Assembly: GCA_002340765.1 (NCBI GenBank)
Contig: DDMS01000032.1
Span: 1 to 44,022, forward strand
Length of the DNA stretch: 44,022 nucleotides
DNA from: Flavobacteriaceae bacterium UBA2540
Lineage (GTDB): Bacteria; Bacteroidota; Bacteroidia; Flavobacteriales; Flavobacteriaceae
Direction of reading: 5' to 3'
Position numbers and translations under genes: made by a program. The notes beneath the pieces are model-generated. The model had not been told where the DNA came from. It did no database searches and saw nothing but the letters and a program-made list of their open reading frames with translations. This document shows, in pieces, positions 24,302 through 32,174 of this stretch (the stretch's first letter is position 1; each line of letters opens with the position of its first letter).

Positions 24302-24872
24302 TGAAAAACTATCTCGTTACAATATCATTTTAGGGTCTGCTTCGCCAAGAAGACAGCTATTTTTTAATGAATTACACATTGATTTTACAATTCAAGTAAA
24401 AGAAGTTGACGAAGTGTATCCTGCTGAACTTCAAGGAAGTGAAATTACTGATTATCTGGCTGATTTAAAATCAAAAGCATTTACCAATCTCAAAGAAAAC
24501 GATTTGGTCATCACTTCTGATACCATTGTTTGGCTGGAAAATAAAGCGCTCGAAAAACCAAATAACGAAGCAGAAGCATTTACTATGCTCAAAAAAATAT
24601 CAGGCAAAAAACACGAAGTCATTACTTCAATAAGTTTAAAATCGGTGCATTTTCAGAAAATTATAAACGACACTACCCAAGTGTTTTTCAAAGAACTTTC
24701 GGAGGAAGAAATCAATTATTACATTAAAAATTACCAACCTTTTGACAAAGCAGGTGGCTATGGAATTCAGGAATGGATTGGTTTTATAGCGATCGAAAAG
24801 ATTGAAGGCAGCTATTTCAATGTGATGGGCTTGCCTGTTCATAAACTGTATAAAGAATTGCAAAATTTATAG
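24294..24872 (+). CDS. maf: Maf-family nucleoside triphosphate pyrophosphatase
   Basis: A 192-residue enzyme that hydrolyses non-canonical or surplus nucleotides (dTTP/UTP and modified forms) to monophosphates, a house-cleaning role with links to septum formation. The N-terminal signature LGSASPRRQ is at residues 13-21, followed by VKEVDEVYPAEL, ITSDTIVWLENK, and KAGGYGIQEWIG near the C-terminus. It overlaps smpB by 8 bases, and the transketolase gene follows after 54 bases. Length is normal. Confidence 0.95.
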   Translation: MLSEKLSRYNIILGSASPRRQLFFNELHIDFTIQVKEVDEVYPAELQGSEITDYLADLKSKAFTNLKENDLVITSDTIVWLENKALEKPNNEAEAFTMLKKISGKKHEVITSISLKSVHFQKIINDTTQVFFKELSEEEINYYIKNYQPFDKAGGYGIQEWIGFIAIEKIEGSYFNVMGLPVHKLYKELQNL

Positions 24873-24926
24873 AAAATCACATCAAAGAAAAGTTTATTTT
24901 TACACTATATAATCACAACACGCTCA

Positions 24927-25880
24927 ATGAAAAAATACACATATACAGAAATGAAAGATACACGTTCTGGTTTTGGAGATGGTTTAACAGAACTAGGTAG
25001 AACAAATCCTAAAGTGGTTGCTTTATGTGCCGATTTAATTGGATCTCTTAAAATGGATGATTTTATCAAAGAAAATCCAGAAAGATTTTTTCAAGTAGGC
25101 ATTGCAGAAGCCAATATGATTGGAATCGCTGCTGGTTTAACGATTGGAGGGAAAATTCCGTTTACAGGAACTTTCGCCAACTTTTCAACAGGAAGGGTTT
25201 ATGACCAAATCAGACAATGCGTGGCTTATTCTGGAAAAAATGTAAAAATTTGTGCATCACATGCAGGCGTTACCTTGGGTGAAGATGGGGCAACACACCA
25301 AATCTTAGAAGATATTGGTTTGATGAAAATGCTGCCTGGAATGACAGTGATCAATCCTTGTGATTATAACCAAACCAAAGCTGCAACCATTGCAATTGCT
25401 GCACATGAAGGTCCTGTGTATTTGCGTTTTGGTCGTCCAAAAGTGCCTGTTTTTATGCCAAAAAACGAACCTTTTGTGATTGGAAAAGGGATTTTATTAA
25501 CAGAAGGAACAGATGTTACGATTGTAGCGACTGGTCATTTGGTTTGGGAATCGTTGCAAGCTGCAGAAAGATTAGAAGCGGAAGGCATCAGTGCTGAAGT
25601 GATCAATATTCATACTATCAAACCTTTAGACGAAGAAATTATTTTGAAATCAGTGGCAAAAACAGGTTGTATTGTGACTGCTGAAGAACACAATATTTTG
25701 GGTGGTTTGGGCGAAAGTGTGGCAAGAACTTTGTCTTTAAACACGCCTACTCCTCAAGAGTTTGTGGGTACCAATGATACGTTTGGCGAATCAGGAACTC
25801 CTGAACAGTTGATGGAAAAATATGGTTTAGACGCAACTGCAGTTGTGAAAGCTGTGAAAAAAGTACTATCTAGAAAATAA
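24927..25880 (+). CDS. transketolase, C-terminal subunit
   Basis: A 317-residue protein equal to the C-terminal half of transketolase: the pyrimidine-binding domain (VVALCADLIGSLKMDDF, FQVGIAEANMIGIAAGL, ASHAGVTLGEDGATHQ) and the C-terminal domain (VTIVATGHLVWESLQAAERL). In Bacteroidota the enzyme is often split in two genes; both subunits form the thiamine-diphosphate active site used in the pentose phosphate pathway. The N-terminal subunit would normally lie next to it, but here the upstream gene is maf and downstream is a beta-barrel, so the partner must be elsewhere. Length and motifs are complete for a C-subunit. Confidence 0.93.
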   Translation: MKKYTYTEMKDTRSGFGDGLTELGRTNPKVVALCADLIGSLKMDDFIKENPERFFQVGIAEANMIGIAAGLTIGGKIPFTGTFANFSTGRVYDQIRQCVAYSGKNVKICASHAGVTLGEDGATHQILEDIGLMKMLPGMTVINPCDYNQTKAATIAIAAHEGPVYLRFGRPKVPVFMPKNEPFVIGKGILLTEGTDVTIVATGHLVWESLQAAERLEAEGISAEVINIHTIKPLDEEIILKSVAKTGCIVTAEEHNILGGLGESVARTLSLNTPTPQEFVGTNDTFGESGTPEQLMEKYGLDATAVVKAVKKVLSRK

Positions 25881-25916
25881 AAAACGTTTTCTATTTAACA
25901 TTAAAACAAAACATCC

Positions 25917-26522
25917 ATGGTAAATAAAATTATTTTAATCATATTTTTGACAGTTGGATTTGCTCAACTTTCTAATGCACAAATCCATTATGGTATCAAA
26001 GGTGGAGTGAACTACAACAATAATGGTGATGCTACTTTTAGTTCGGCAGGAAATGATTTAATCAATGGTGCAAAATCAAAATCTGGTTTTCATGCAGGTG
26101 TTTGGTTTCGTGGGAAAATTCCTATAATTGGTTTGTATTTGAGACCTGAAATTATATATACGAAAGTAAAAAGCGAGTATGTGTATAACAATGTGTCAAC
26201 TGCTTATGATTTCAGAAAAATTGATATGCCGGTTTTATTAGGTAAAAAAATATTTGGAGTTGGGAACGTATTTATTGGCCCTTCTTTTCAATATATTCTT
26301 GATGACAACTTTAGTTTCTCGGGATTAACGACAAATGAATTTGATAAGTTTTCAGTTGGCATGCAAATGGGTTTTGGTGTTGAATTAGGTAAAATAGGAC
26401 TAGATGTTCGTTGGGAAAGAGGACTTAGCAGCACAGAAGCGAATTTTGTTGATAACAATACCAACATCAATATTGACAATAGAACCAATCAAATTATTTT
26501 TGGATTGTCGTTAAGAATTTAA
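25917..26522 (+). CDS. outer-membrane beta-barrel (porin-like, PorT type)
   Basis: A 201-residue protein with an N-terminal signal peptide cleaved near SNAQ (about residue 21). It is followed by alternating amphipathic strands such as YGIKGGVNYNN, GFHAGVWFRGKIP, YLRPEIIYTKV and VGMQMGFGVELGKIGLDVRW, and a C-terminal strand NQIIFGLSLRI ending in a hydrophobic residue, as expected for an outer-membrane barrel of about 8 strands. The family is the Bacteroidota PorT-like/outer-membrane beta-barrel group; function is unknown. It ends with a hairpin terminator. The gap to the transketolase gene is 36 bases. Confidence 0.87.
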   Translation: MVNKIILIIFLTVGFAQLSNAQIHYGIKGGVNYNNNGDATFSSAGNDLINGAKSKSGFHAGVWFRGKIPIIGLYLRPEIIYTKVKSEYVYNNVSTAYDFRKIDMPVLLGKKIFGVGNVFIGPSFQYILDDNFSFSGLTTNEFDKFSVGMQMGFGVELGKIGLDVRWERGLSSTEANFVDNNTNINIDNRTNQIIFGLSLRI

Positions 26523-26537
26523 TCAATTATAATTTAT

Positions 26538-26568
26538 AAAAGAGTAAATTGAAAGGTTTCCTCTTTTT
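26538..26568 (+). terminator. terminator after the beta-barrel gene
   Basis: AAAAGAG pairs with CTCTTTT, extended inward by AAA/TTT past one mismatch. The 8-base loop is TTGAAAGG and a T-run follows. Confidence 0.6.
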
Positions 26569-26634
26569 CGTTTGTTTTTTAAATCTATTGTTATTCTAAC
26601 AAAAAAAAATAATACAGCACCTTTCGAAAGTCAA

Positions 26635-26775
26635 TCAATTTCGCAAATTTGTTAAGTATTTTTCGCATCGTTTCTGTTTTGTTTGGCGCCATAAATTCAC
26701 TTTTGATATATCACCCAAATATTTAATATCAAGTCCTAAATAATCGATAAATTCCGCTACCGAGTTTTTTCTTTT
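26635..26775 (-). pseudogene. coding relic, family unknown
   Basis: A minus-strand frame without start or context reads SVAEFIDYLGLDIKYLGD and then ISKVNLWRQTKQKRCEKYL before TGA 26635-26637. About 45 codons are clearly protein-like, preceded by a stop. I do not recognise the family. It lies in the decayed stretch 26569-27361, which holds no intact gene. Confidence 0.4.
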
Positions 26776-26938
26776 TCACCTGTTAGACCGTTTAAAACAT
26801 TTTTTAATAGCAAGTTTCTTAAGCTAACTTCCTACGTTAAACAAAAGATTTTTCAGTAAGTTTCGTAACTTTTTTATAGGTGGTTATATTTTAGGAAATG
26901 GTAGAAGTTTAATATTATTTTATTTATATTGAAAAGAA

Positions 26939-27254
26939 TTAATACCCTAATGCACCACAATCAGGATTTGAAGAATCTGAATAACCAATATAGACTTTCA
27001 ATATAGGATCGAAAGTGATACTAACAGAGAACCTAAATTACCCAGTGCTCTTAGATGATAAACAATCGTTTTAAGCGAAAGTTTGGTGTCCGTAGACAGT
27101 AGGTTTTTTCATAGACAATGACATCAGGAATTAAAAAAGTATCTCTTAATGTCAACTTGTGCTGATTTTTGTTAGTCTTTACCACCGATAATGAATCAAT
27201 AAATATGAAGTGCATCAGTTTTCATTTCTCAAATATAATAAAACCGTCAAAAAA
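26939..27254 (-). pseudogene. coding relic with stop codons and a frameshift
   Basis: On the minus strand, the upstream part reads HKLTLRDTFLIPDVIVYEK and TYCLRTPNFRLKRLF. After stops and a frame change the end reads ITFDPILKVYIGYSDSSNP and DCGALGY, with TAA at 26939-26941. Both pieces look like one protein of at least 90 residues. Family not recognised. Unlike the two pseudogenes in the first 9 kb, this one does contain a frameshift. Confidence 0.45.
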
Positions 27255-27361
27255 CCTAACAACCCGCCGGTAACAAAAAGTAGTAGATGTTTTTAAGAAT
27301 GAACTACAGTTTAAAGTTTAATGAATTTATAAATTAAAATAAAGTATATGATCGTTTCGCT

Positions 27362-28264
27362 TTATTTACGCCGATAAAAATAAAGAATGGGTATAACGTT
27401 AGCGTTCGACATTTCGCTCACGGTTATATAACCAGATCCATCTTTTAACCAGGCAATTGCTTCGCCCTGAGGCTCTAAAAAATAAGGAAGGTACTCAGCC
27501 TGTCGACCCAAAGCATCAGAGATTGTTTCGGTACTGTTCCGCTTCCAATAATATATTGAATTAAGCGTTTTTAAGAGAATTTCTGTCCCATCGGCTGAAA
27601 TATCACCGGCAGTAACTCGTGTATAAGGGAGCGTTTGCACAACTGGAACAACAAGGGTGTCAGTCAATGTTTGCGGGTACTCCAATAAATAAACTTGAAC
27701 TCGTTCCTCACGTTTGCTTACTATGTAAATGTCCTTCGTTTGCGAATCAATCATCAAAGTTTCGGCATTACGGTTCCCATCTATATAGCGAAATGTAATT
27801 GTTTCTACCTTTTCTGAAAGGACGTTTTGACCCTTATTTAGATTCACGAGTACAGGCTCCTTCAAACGGTAAATATTCTTATAAGTATGCTGAGCACTAT
27901 TATCACCAATCTCTCCCACATAAATATAAGATTCCCCCTGCTCAACACCCTGTCCTGTCGCAATATCCTCCCAATCTCGGTGTGTTATCCCCTGAAGCAT
28001 TAAAGTAACAACAGTCTCGCCCTGTCTATTTATCAAAAAAATCCTTGCTTCATCCCCACTGTCATTGTGCACCCAAAAATGACCAGGGTAACGTAAACTT
28101 TCAGCAATCCCCGAAGCCTCATCAATCCTTCTGTCTTTCAGTTGGGCCAATACTTCTTCATCGTAAAATAATCGATGTTGATTCCGGTTTTCGGGCGTGG
28201 GTTCAGTCTTATTGCAAGAAACTAAAACCATCATTAAAAGTAAATTTATTGCAAACATTCTCAT
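27362..28264 (-). CDS. lipoprotein, probable beta-propeller
   Basis: A predicted lipoprotein of 300 residues from ATG 28264 (MRMFAINLLLMMVLVSC, lipobox Cys17). Its ATG overlaps the TGA of the upstream pyrophosphatase gene (ATGA), so it is coupled to it. An in-frame ATG 9 bases earlier is also possible. The mature part has repeated beta strands (EASGIAESLRYPGHFWVHND, GDEARIFLINRQGETV, RNAETLMIDSQTKDIYIVSK, AGDISADGTEILLKTL) like a six- or seven-bladed propeller of surface proteins. No catalytic motif is recognised. Its DNA looks visibly richer in G+C than the surrounding genes, suggesting transfer. Confidence 0.8.
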   Translation of the reverse strand: MRMFAINLLLMMVLVSCNKTEPTPENRNQHRLFYDEEVLAQLKDRRIDEASGIAESLRYPGHFWVHNDSGDEARIFLINRQGETVVTLMLQGITHRDWEDIATGQGVEQGESYIYVGEIGDNSAQHTYKNIYRLKEPVLVNLNKGQNVLSEKVETITFRYIDGNRNAETLMIDSQTKDIYIVSKREERVQVYLLEYPQTLTDTLVVPVVQTLPYTRVTAGDISADGTEILLKTLNSIYYWKRNSTETISDALGRQAEYLPYFLEPQGEAIAWLKDGSGYITVSEMSNANVIPILYFYRRK

Positions 28265-28875
28265 CTCTTCCATTTATGTATTTCTTGATTGGCCGATTCT
28301 TCAGTTTCCCAGCCAATTACTTCTGTCTTGTTTGTGCCTTTATAATGAGCAAACCAAAGCTCCAGGATAGATATAATTGCTGGATAATTTTGTTGCAGAC
28401 AGGCAAAAGACATACAATTTATAAGCTGTAATTTGGGTTCTTTTGGTACAGCTATTATTTTGTAATCCAATTTTTTATTATCTTTCAATTTAAGCAATGC
28501 AATAGGGATAGTTTCAAGAATTTGCCCTTTCGGTAATGCTTCCGCTAGTAACAGGACATCTAAAGCATCTCCATCTCCTCCCAAATCCAACCGCATTTCT
28601 GTAGATGGTATAAACCCATAGTTGCCTGGGTAAGGAAGAAACTGCACCCTGCGCGAGGTACCATCTTGAAGCCTTTCAACGGAAAATTCATTTTTACTTT
28701 GATCATATTCAGTTTTTAAACAGGTCCCTGCCGGTATTTCAATAACCACATTTACAGATGAATCGGGTGTAAATGAAGCTATATCGTATAGAGAGTTCGT
28801 TTTACTTGCAACCTGTCCCGAATGGTTGAAGGAATTAAGCATAACTATCAAAAATAAGATGTTTAAATTTTTCAT
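28261..28875 (-). CDS. ppa: exported inorganic pyrophosphatase (family I)
   Basis: A 204-residue type I pyrophosphatase with an N-terminal signal peptide (KNLNILFLIVMLNSF), so it should act outside the cytoplasm, unlike the usual cytosolic PPase. Active-site residues match E. coli PPase: VVIEIPAG with Glu, LKTEYD (Lys, Glu), VERL (Arg), PYPGNYGFI (Tyr), GDGDALD (three metal Asp), LKDNKKLDYKIIAVP (Asp, Asp, Lys) and HYKG (Tyr, Lys). Catalysis of PPi to two phosphates should be intact. The gene heads a coupled pair with the lipoprotein that follows, and its G+C looks above that of the neighbouring chromosome. Sporadic distribution is an inference. Confidence 0.88.
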   Translation of the reverse strand: MKNLNILFLIVMLNSFNHSGQVASKTNSLYDIASFTPDSSVNVVIEIPAGTCLKTEYDQSKNEFSVERLQDGTSRRVQFLPYPGNYGFIPSTEMRLDLGGDGDALDVLLLAEALPKGQILETIPIALLKLKDNKKLDYKIIAVPKEPKLQLINCMSFACLQQNYPAIISILELWFAHYKGTNKTEVIGWETEESANQEIHKWKR

Positions 28876-29001
28876 TGTAAATGTATTTTGATATCTAAAG
28901 CAAAGTAAACTTTAAATTTTAGAACTTTGTTAATAACACGTTATTTTTAGATTAACCATAACCTTTCTGTGTCTTACTTTATCAAATAGTAAAATTCAAA
29001 T
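28876..29001. other. intergenic DNA upstream of the exported PPase
   Basis: This holds the likely promoter of the PPase-lipoprotein pair. A TACTTTG (one base short of TAnnTTTG) lies on the minus strand near 28905. Nothing else was seen. Confidence 0.4.
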
Positions 29002-29198
29002 TTAATTATTTAGTTTAGATTTTAAAATTTCATAGGGTATTTTTCCTCTGAAGGCTCTATGTGGTCTTTTAAAATTATAAAATTGCTCACAATCATTTAG
29101 TTTTTGATTTAAATCAACATCATCAATATAATTCGATAGTTGATAAAATTCTTTTTTATCTTTTAAATGCGAATGTTCTACTTTCCCATCTAAAAGTC
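29002..29198 (-). mobile_element. transposase C-terminal remnant (integrase core, IS3/IS481 type)
   Basis: A minus-strand fragment of about 65 codons ending at TAA 29002-29004. It contains LLDGKVEHSHLKDKKEFYQL, then QKLNDCEQFYNFKRPHRAF and RGKIPYEILK, which is the C-terminal part of an integrase-core transposase with the catalytic Glu region (GKVE) and the typical N-x-x-RPH motif. The N-terminal part and both terminal inverted repeats are missing and a stop (TAA) lies just upstream. It is a dead remnant of an insertion sequence. Confidence 0.75.
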
Positions 29199-29321
29199 CT
29201 ATTTAATGCAATTTATGTTTCGGGAATCGTTTATTTTTCCTCTTTCAGAAGCACTTCTTCTTGTGGATTAGCTTATGCAACAATCAACCAAACTACAATT
29301 CAACAAGTAAAATTGAGTTAA
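29199..29321 (+). pseudogene. orphan 3' end of a plus-strand gene
   Basis: Starting right at the edge of the transposase remnant, a plus-strand frame reads LFNAIYVSGIVYFSSFRSTS and ends CGLAYATINQTTIQQVKLS with TAA 29319-29321. It has no start and is followed 30 bases later by a hairpin terminator. It looks like the tail of a gene whose 5' part was lost when the mobile element inserted. Family unknown. Confidence 0.4.
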
Positions 29322-29593
29322 ATTCATTTTTTCTTAATTTTAAATTCGATGAGTCCGTTTTTGGCGGATTTTTTAAGCAATAACTTTACATTAAAAACAC
29401 TTTTTTATAAAGTTAAAATCTTAATTTATTCATATGAAGTTTACAATTTTAAAACATTTGTCCGATACATTTGATTTAAATAAATAAGTATATGTTGTTT
29501 ATTTAAAAAAATCAAATTTATTGTCCTTTTACACGAATTCAAGTGAATTGTTTTCGCCACTTTTCAAAGACCTTATTTAATTATAAAAAACTT
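29322..29593. other. intergenic region before the LpxH-like gene
   Basis: AT-rich DNA that contains the hairpin at 29352-29374. No other gene or RNA was recognised. The promoter of the LpxH-like gene should be here. Confidence 0.4.
29352..29374 (+). terminator. terminator-like hairpin
   Basis: AGTCCG (29352-29357) pairs with CGGATT (29365-29370), followed by four more T residues, 30 bases after the orphan stop at 29321. Confidence 0.45.
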
Positions 29594-30478
29594 ATGACAA
29601 AAATAAAAAAACGGCAATTAGATTATGTTGTGATTTCTGATTTACATTTAGGAACTTATGGTTGCAAAGCAAAAGAATTATTTACTTATTTAAAAACCAT
29701 ACAACCAAAAGTGCTGATTTTGAATGGTGACATTATTGATATTTGGCAGTTTAGCAAAAACTATTTTCCAAAATCACACATGAATGTCATCAAACACATC
29801 ACTAGTTTACTTTCAAAAAGGACTAGAGTATATTACATCACTGGAAATCATGATGAAATGTTGAGAAAGTTCAGAGGTTTTCATATTGGAGGATTGACGA
29901 TTTTAAATAAATTGATATTGGAGTTAGATCACAAGAAAGCATGGATTTTTCATGGAGACATTTTTGATGTTACTATGAAACACTCAAAATGGTTGGCAAA
30001 GTTGGGCGGAATTGGTTATGATGCTCTAATTATTATCAACACTTTTATCAATTCAATCAGCATGTTTTTTGGATATGGAAAATTATCTATTTCAAAAAAA
30101 ATAAAAAATAGTGTGAAAAGTGCCGTTAAATTCATAAATAATTTTGAAGAAACTGCCTCTGAAATTGCGATTGAAAATGGATACGATTATGTGGTTTGTG
30201 GTCATATTCATCAACCTGAAATGAGAGAAATCAGCAATTCAAAAGGAAAAACAATGTATTTGAATTCAGGAGATTGGATTGAAAATTTGACAGCTTTAGA
30301 ATACCAAAACAAAAAATGGTCATTGTATGAATATGCAAAAGACCCATTGGTTCAAGAAGCATCAGGCATTAAAATAAAAAAAGGAAAGTCTTCAAAATTA
30401 AAAAAAGAGGAAAAAAATTTGATTTTTGAAGAATTGTTAAAAGAATTTGAAATTAAAATCAGTAAAAACTCGTTATGA
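29594..30478 (+). CDS. metallophosphoesterase, UDP-2,3-diacylglucosamine hydrolase-like
   Basis: A calcineurin-type phosphoesterase of 294 residues from ATG 29594 (MTKIKKRQLDYVVISDLHLG). An in-frame ATG at 29543 would add 17 residues with no family match. Metal-binding motifs are all present: SDLHLG (Asp16, His18), NGDIIDIW, TGNHDE, FHGDIFD and GHIHQPE. The relatives include LpxH, which acts in lipid A synthesis, and related proteins of unknown substrate, so LpxH activity is a possibility and not a certainty. Its stop overlaps the ATG of the following glycosyltransferase gene by four bases, so both are one unit, perhaps in envelope glycolipid synthesis. Confidence 0.85.
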   Translation: MTKIKKRQLDYVVISDLHLGTYGCKAKELFTYLKTIQPKVLILNGDIIDIWQFSKNYFPKSHMNVIKHITSLLSKRTRVYYITGNHDEMLRKFRGFHIGGLTILNKLILELDHKKAWIFHGDIFDVTMKHSKWLAKLGGIGYDALIIINTFINSISMFFGYGKLSISKKIKNSVKSAVKFINNFEETASEIAIENGYDYVVCGHIHQPEMREISNSKGKTMYLNSGDWIENLTALEYQNKKWSLYEYAKDPLVQEASGIKIKKGKSSKLKKEEKNLIFEELLKEFEIKISKNSL

Positions 30479-31485
30479 AAATTTTATATGCTATTCAAGG
30501 AACAGGAAATGGACATTTAACTCGTGCTAAAGAAATAATTCCGATTTTAAAAGAAAAAGGAGATGTTGATATTTTGATTAGTGGCAGTGAATGCGACATC
30601 GTTTTGGAATATCCAATCACATATAAATTATACGGATTAAATTATACCCTTGGAAAGAATGGTGGTATTAATTTTTGGCAAACTTTTAGAAAGGTAAGAT
30701 TATTTCGCTTTTTAAGAGAAATAAAAAATCTTCCTGTAAAAAATTATGATTTGATAATCAATGATTTTGAACCAGTTTCTGCTTGGGCTGCAAAATTTAA
30801 AAATGTAAATTGCATTTCATTAAGTCATCAAAATGCAGTTTTAGATGAAGCATCACCAAAAAAGGGAAAATTCAAAATTGAAAGGTTGATTTTAAAATAT
30901 TATGCTCCTGCAAAATTAAAATTTGGATTTCACTTTGCTTCCTATAGCTCATCTATTTTTACGCCAATAATTCGTAAAAAAATTAGACATAGTAGTGTCA
31001 ATAACAAAGGGCATTATACAGTGTATTTACCTTCTTACGACCATAACAAAATTTTAGAAGTTTTGTCAGAAGTACCACTGGTAAAATGGCATATTTTTTC
31101 TAAAAAAACCAAACAATTGATTTTCAAGAAGAATGTAATGATATATCCAATCAACGAATTTGATTTCATTAAAAGCATCACAACTTGTGAGGGAGTTTTA
31201 TGTGGGGCAGGTTTTGAAACACCTTCGGAAGCATTGTTTTTAAATAAAAAATTGATGGTAATTCCGATGAAAAATCAGTATGAACAACAATGCAATGCAG
31301 CAGCTTTGGAAAAAATGGGAGTTCCAGTTATTAAAACTTTAGAGAAAAAAAGATTGAAAAAAATCGCCAAATGGATTTATTCGGATGCAACTTATAAAGT
31401 AAATTATCCAGACATTACAGAAGATATTTTAGAATCAATTTTATTGCCTTATTTCAACGAAACGCTTTTACCTACCATTCAATAA
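30475..31485 (+). CDS. glycosyltransferase of the MJ1255/VC2487 type
   Basis: A 336-residue GT-B-fold glycosyltransferase related to MurG and UDP-GlcNAc transferases. The N-terminal GNGHLTRAKEIIPIL loop contacts the acceptor or membrane. The C-terminal half has the sugar-nucleotide site with TCEGVLCGAGFETPSEAL and IPMKNQYEQQCNAAALE. The closest named family, by pattern, is TIGR00661 (MJ1255/VC2487), with undefined substrate. It overlaps the LpxH-like gene by four bases (ATGA). Its last 14 bases overlap the convergent ung gene. Confidence 0.85.
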   Translation: MKILYAIQGTGNGHLTRAKEIIPILKEKGDVDILISGSECDIVLEYPITYKLYGLNYTLGKNGGINFWQTFRKVRLFRFLREIKNLPVKNYDLIINDFEPVSAWAAKFKNVNCISLSHQNAVLDEASPKKGKFKIERLILKYYAPAKLKFGFHFASYSSSIFTPIIRKKIRHSSVNNKGHYTVYLPSYDHNKILEVLSEVPLVKWHIFSKKTKQLIFKKNVMIYPINEFDFIKSITTCEGVLCGAGFETPSEALFLNKKLMVIPMKNQYEQQCNAAALEKMGVPVIKTLEKKRLKKIAKWIYSDATYKVNYPDITEDILESILLPYFNETLLPTIQ

Positions 31486-32137
31486 TTGGTTTTTTCATAT
31501 TTTCTAATACTTTGTTTGTTTTTGAAAAATGTTTATTTCCAAACCAAAAACCTCTATTTGCGCTTAATGGTGAAGGATGACCTGATGTAAAAATACAATG
31601 TTTTTTTAGATCAATAAGTTTTGTTTTTTGTTTGGCAAATCCACCCCAAAGTAAAAAAACAACTCCTTTTTTTTCAGTAGAAATTTTTTGAATGACGGCA
31701 TCTGTAAAAATTTCCCAACCTTTTTTCTGATGACTCCCAGCTTCGTTAGCTCTTACCGTCAAAGTAGCATTGAGTAACAACACTCCTTGTTTCGCCCATT
31801 TTTCTAGATTGCCACTTTGTGGATAAGTTACTTGTAAATCTATTGATAACTCTTTGAAAATATTCATCAAAGATGGAGGATGTGCAACACCATCATTGAC
31901 CGAAAAAGATAATCCATTTGCTTGATTTTGACCATGATAAGGATCTTGACCAATAATAACAACTCTCAAATCATCAAAACCACAATTGTTGAAAGCAGCA
32001 AAAATATGAGCTCTTTTTGGATAACAAGTATACTGTTTATATTCTGATTTTATAAAATCAGTAAGCGTTTTGAAATAGGGCTTATCAAATTCAGATTGTA
32101 AAATATTTTTCCAACTATCGTCAATTTTTACTTCCAT
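31472..32137 (-). CDS. ung: uracil-DNA glycosylase
   Basis: A 221-residue family 1 UDG, which removes uracil from DNA to start base excision repair. The water-activating motif GQDPYHG is at residues 63-69 (Asp65), the uracil-binding NGLSFSV follows, LLLNATLTVR has the catalytic-loop Asn, and the DNA-intercalation loop HPSPLS is at 187-192. Length and all motifs are normal. It converges with the glycosyltransferase gene (14-base overlap) and diverges from mutS2 over a 37-base gap with promoter elements on both strands. Confidence 0.97.
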   Translation of the reverse strand: MEVKIDDSWKNILQSEFDKPYFKTLTDFIKSEYKQYTCYPKRAHIFAAFNNCGFDDLRVVIIGQDPYHGQNQANGLSFSVNDGVAHPPSLMNIFKELSIDLQVTYPQSGNLEKWAKQGVLLLNATLTVRANEAGSHQKKGWEIFTDAVIQKISTEKKGVVFLLWGGFAKQKTKLIDLKKHCIFTSGHPSPLSANRGFWFGNKHFSKTNKVLENMKKPIIEW

Positions 32138-32144
32138 TGTTTCT

Positions 32145-32169
32145 TATTTTTGTAGCGATTTCAAAGATA
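32145..32169. promoter_or_regulatory. divergent -7 boxes of ung and mutS2
   Basis: TATTTTTG on the plus strand (32145-32152) and TATCTTTG on the minus strand (32162-32169) both match TAnnTTTG. They face opposite ways within the 37-base gap, at 22 and 24 bases from the respective start codons. Confidence 0.5.
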
Positions 32170-32174
32170 ACATT

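Noticed and set aside
27362..28273. Lipoprotein start at ATG 28273
   Set aside because: The ATG at 28264 overlaps the PPase stop as ATGA and leaves a cleaner signal peptide, so I use it. The longer form remains possible.
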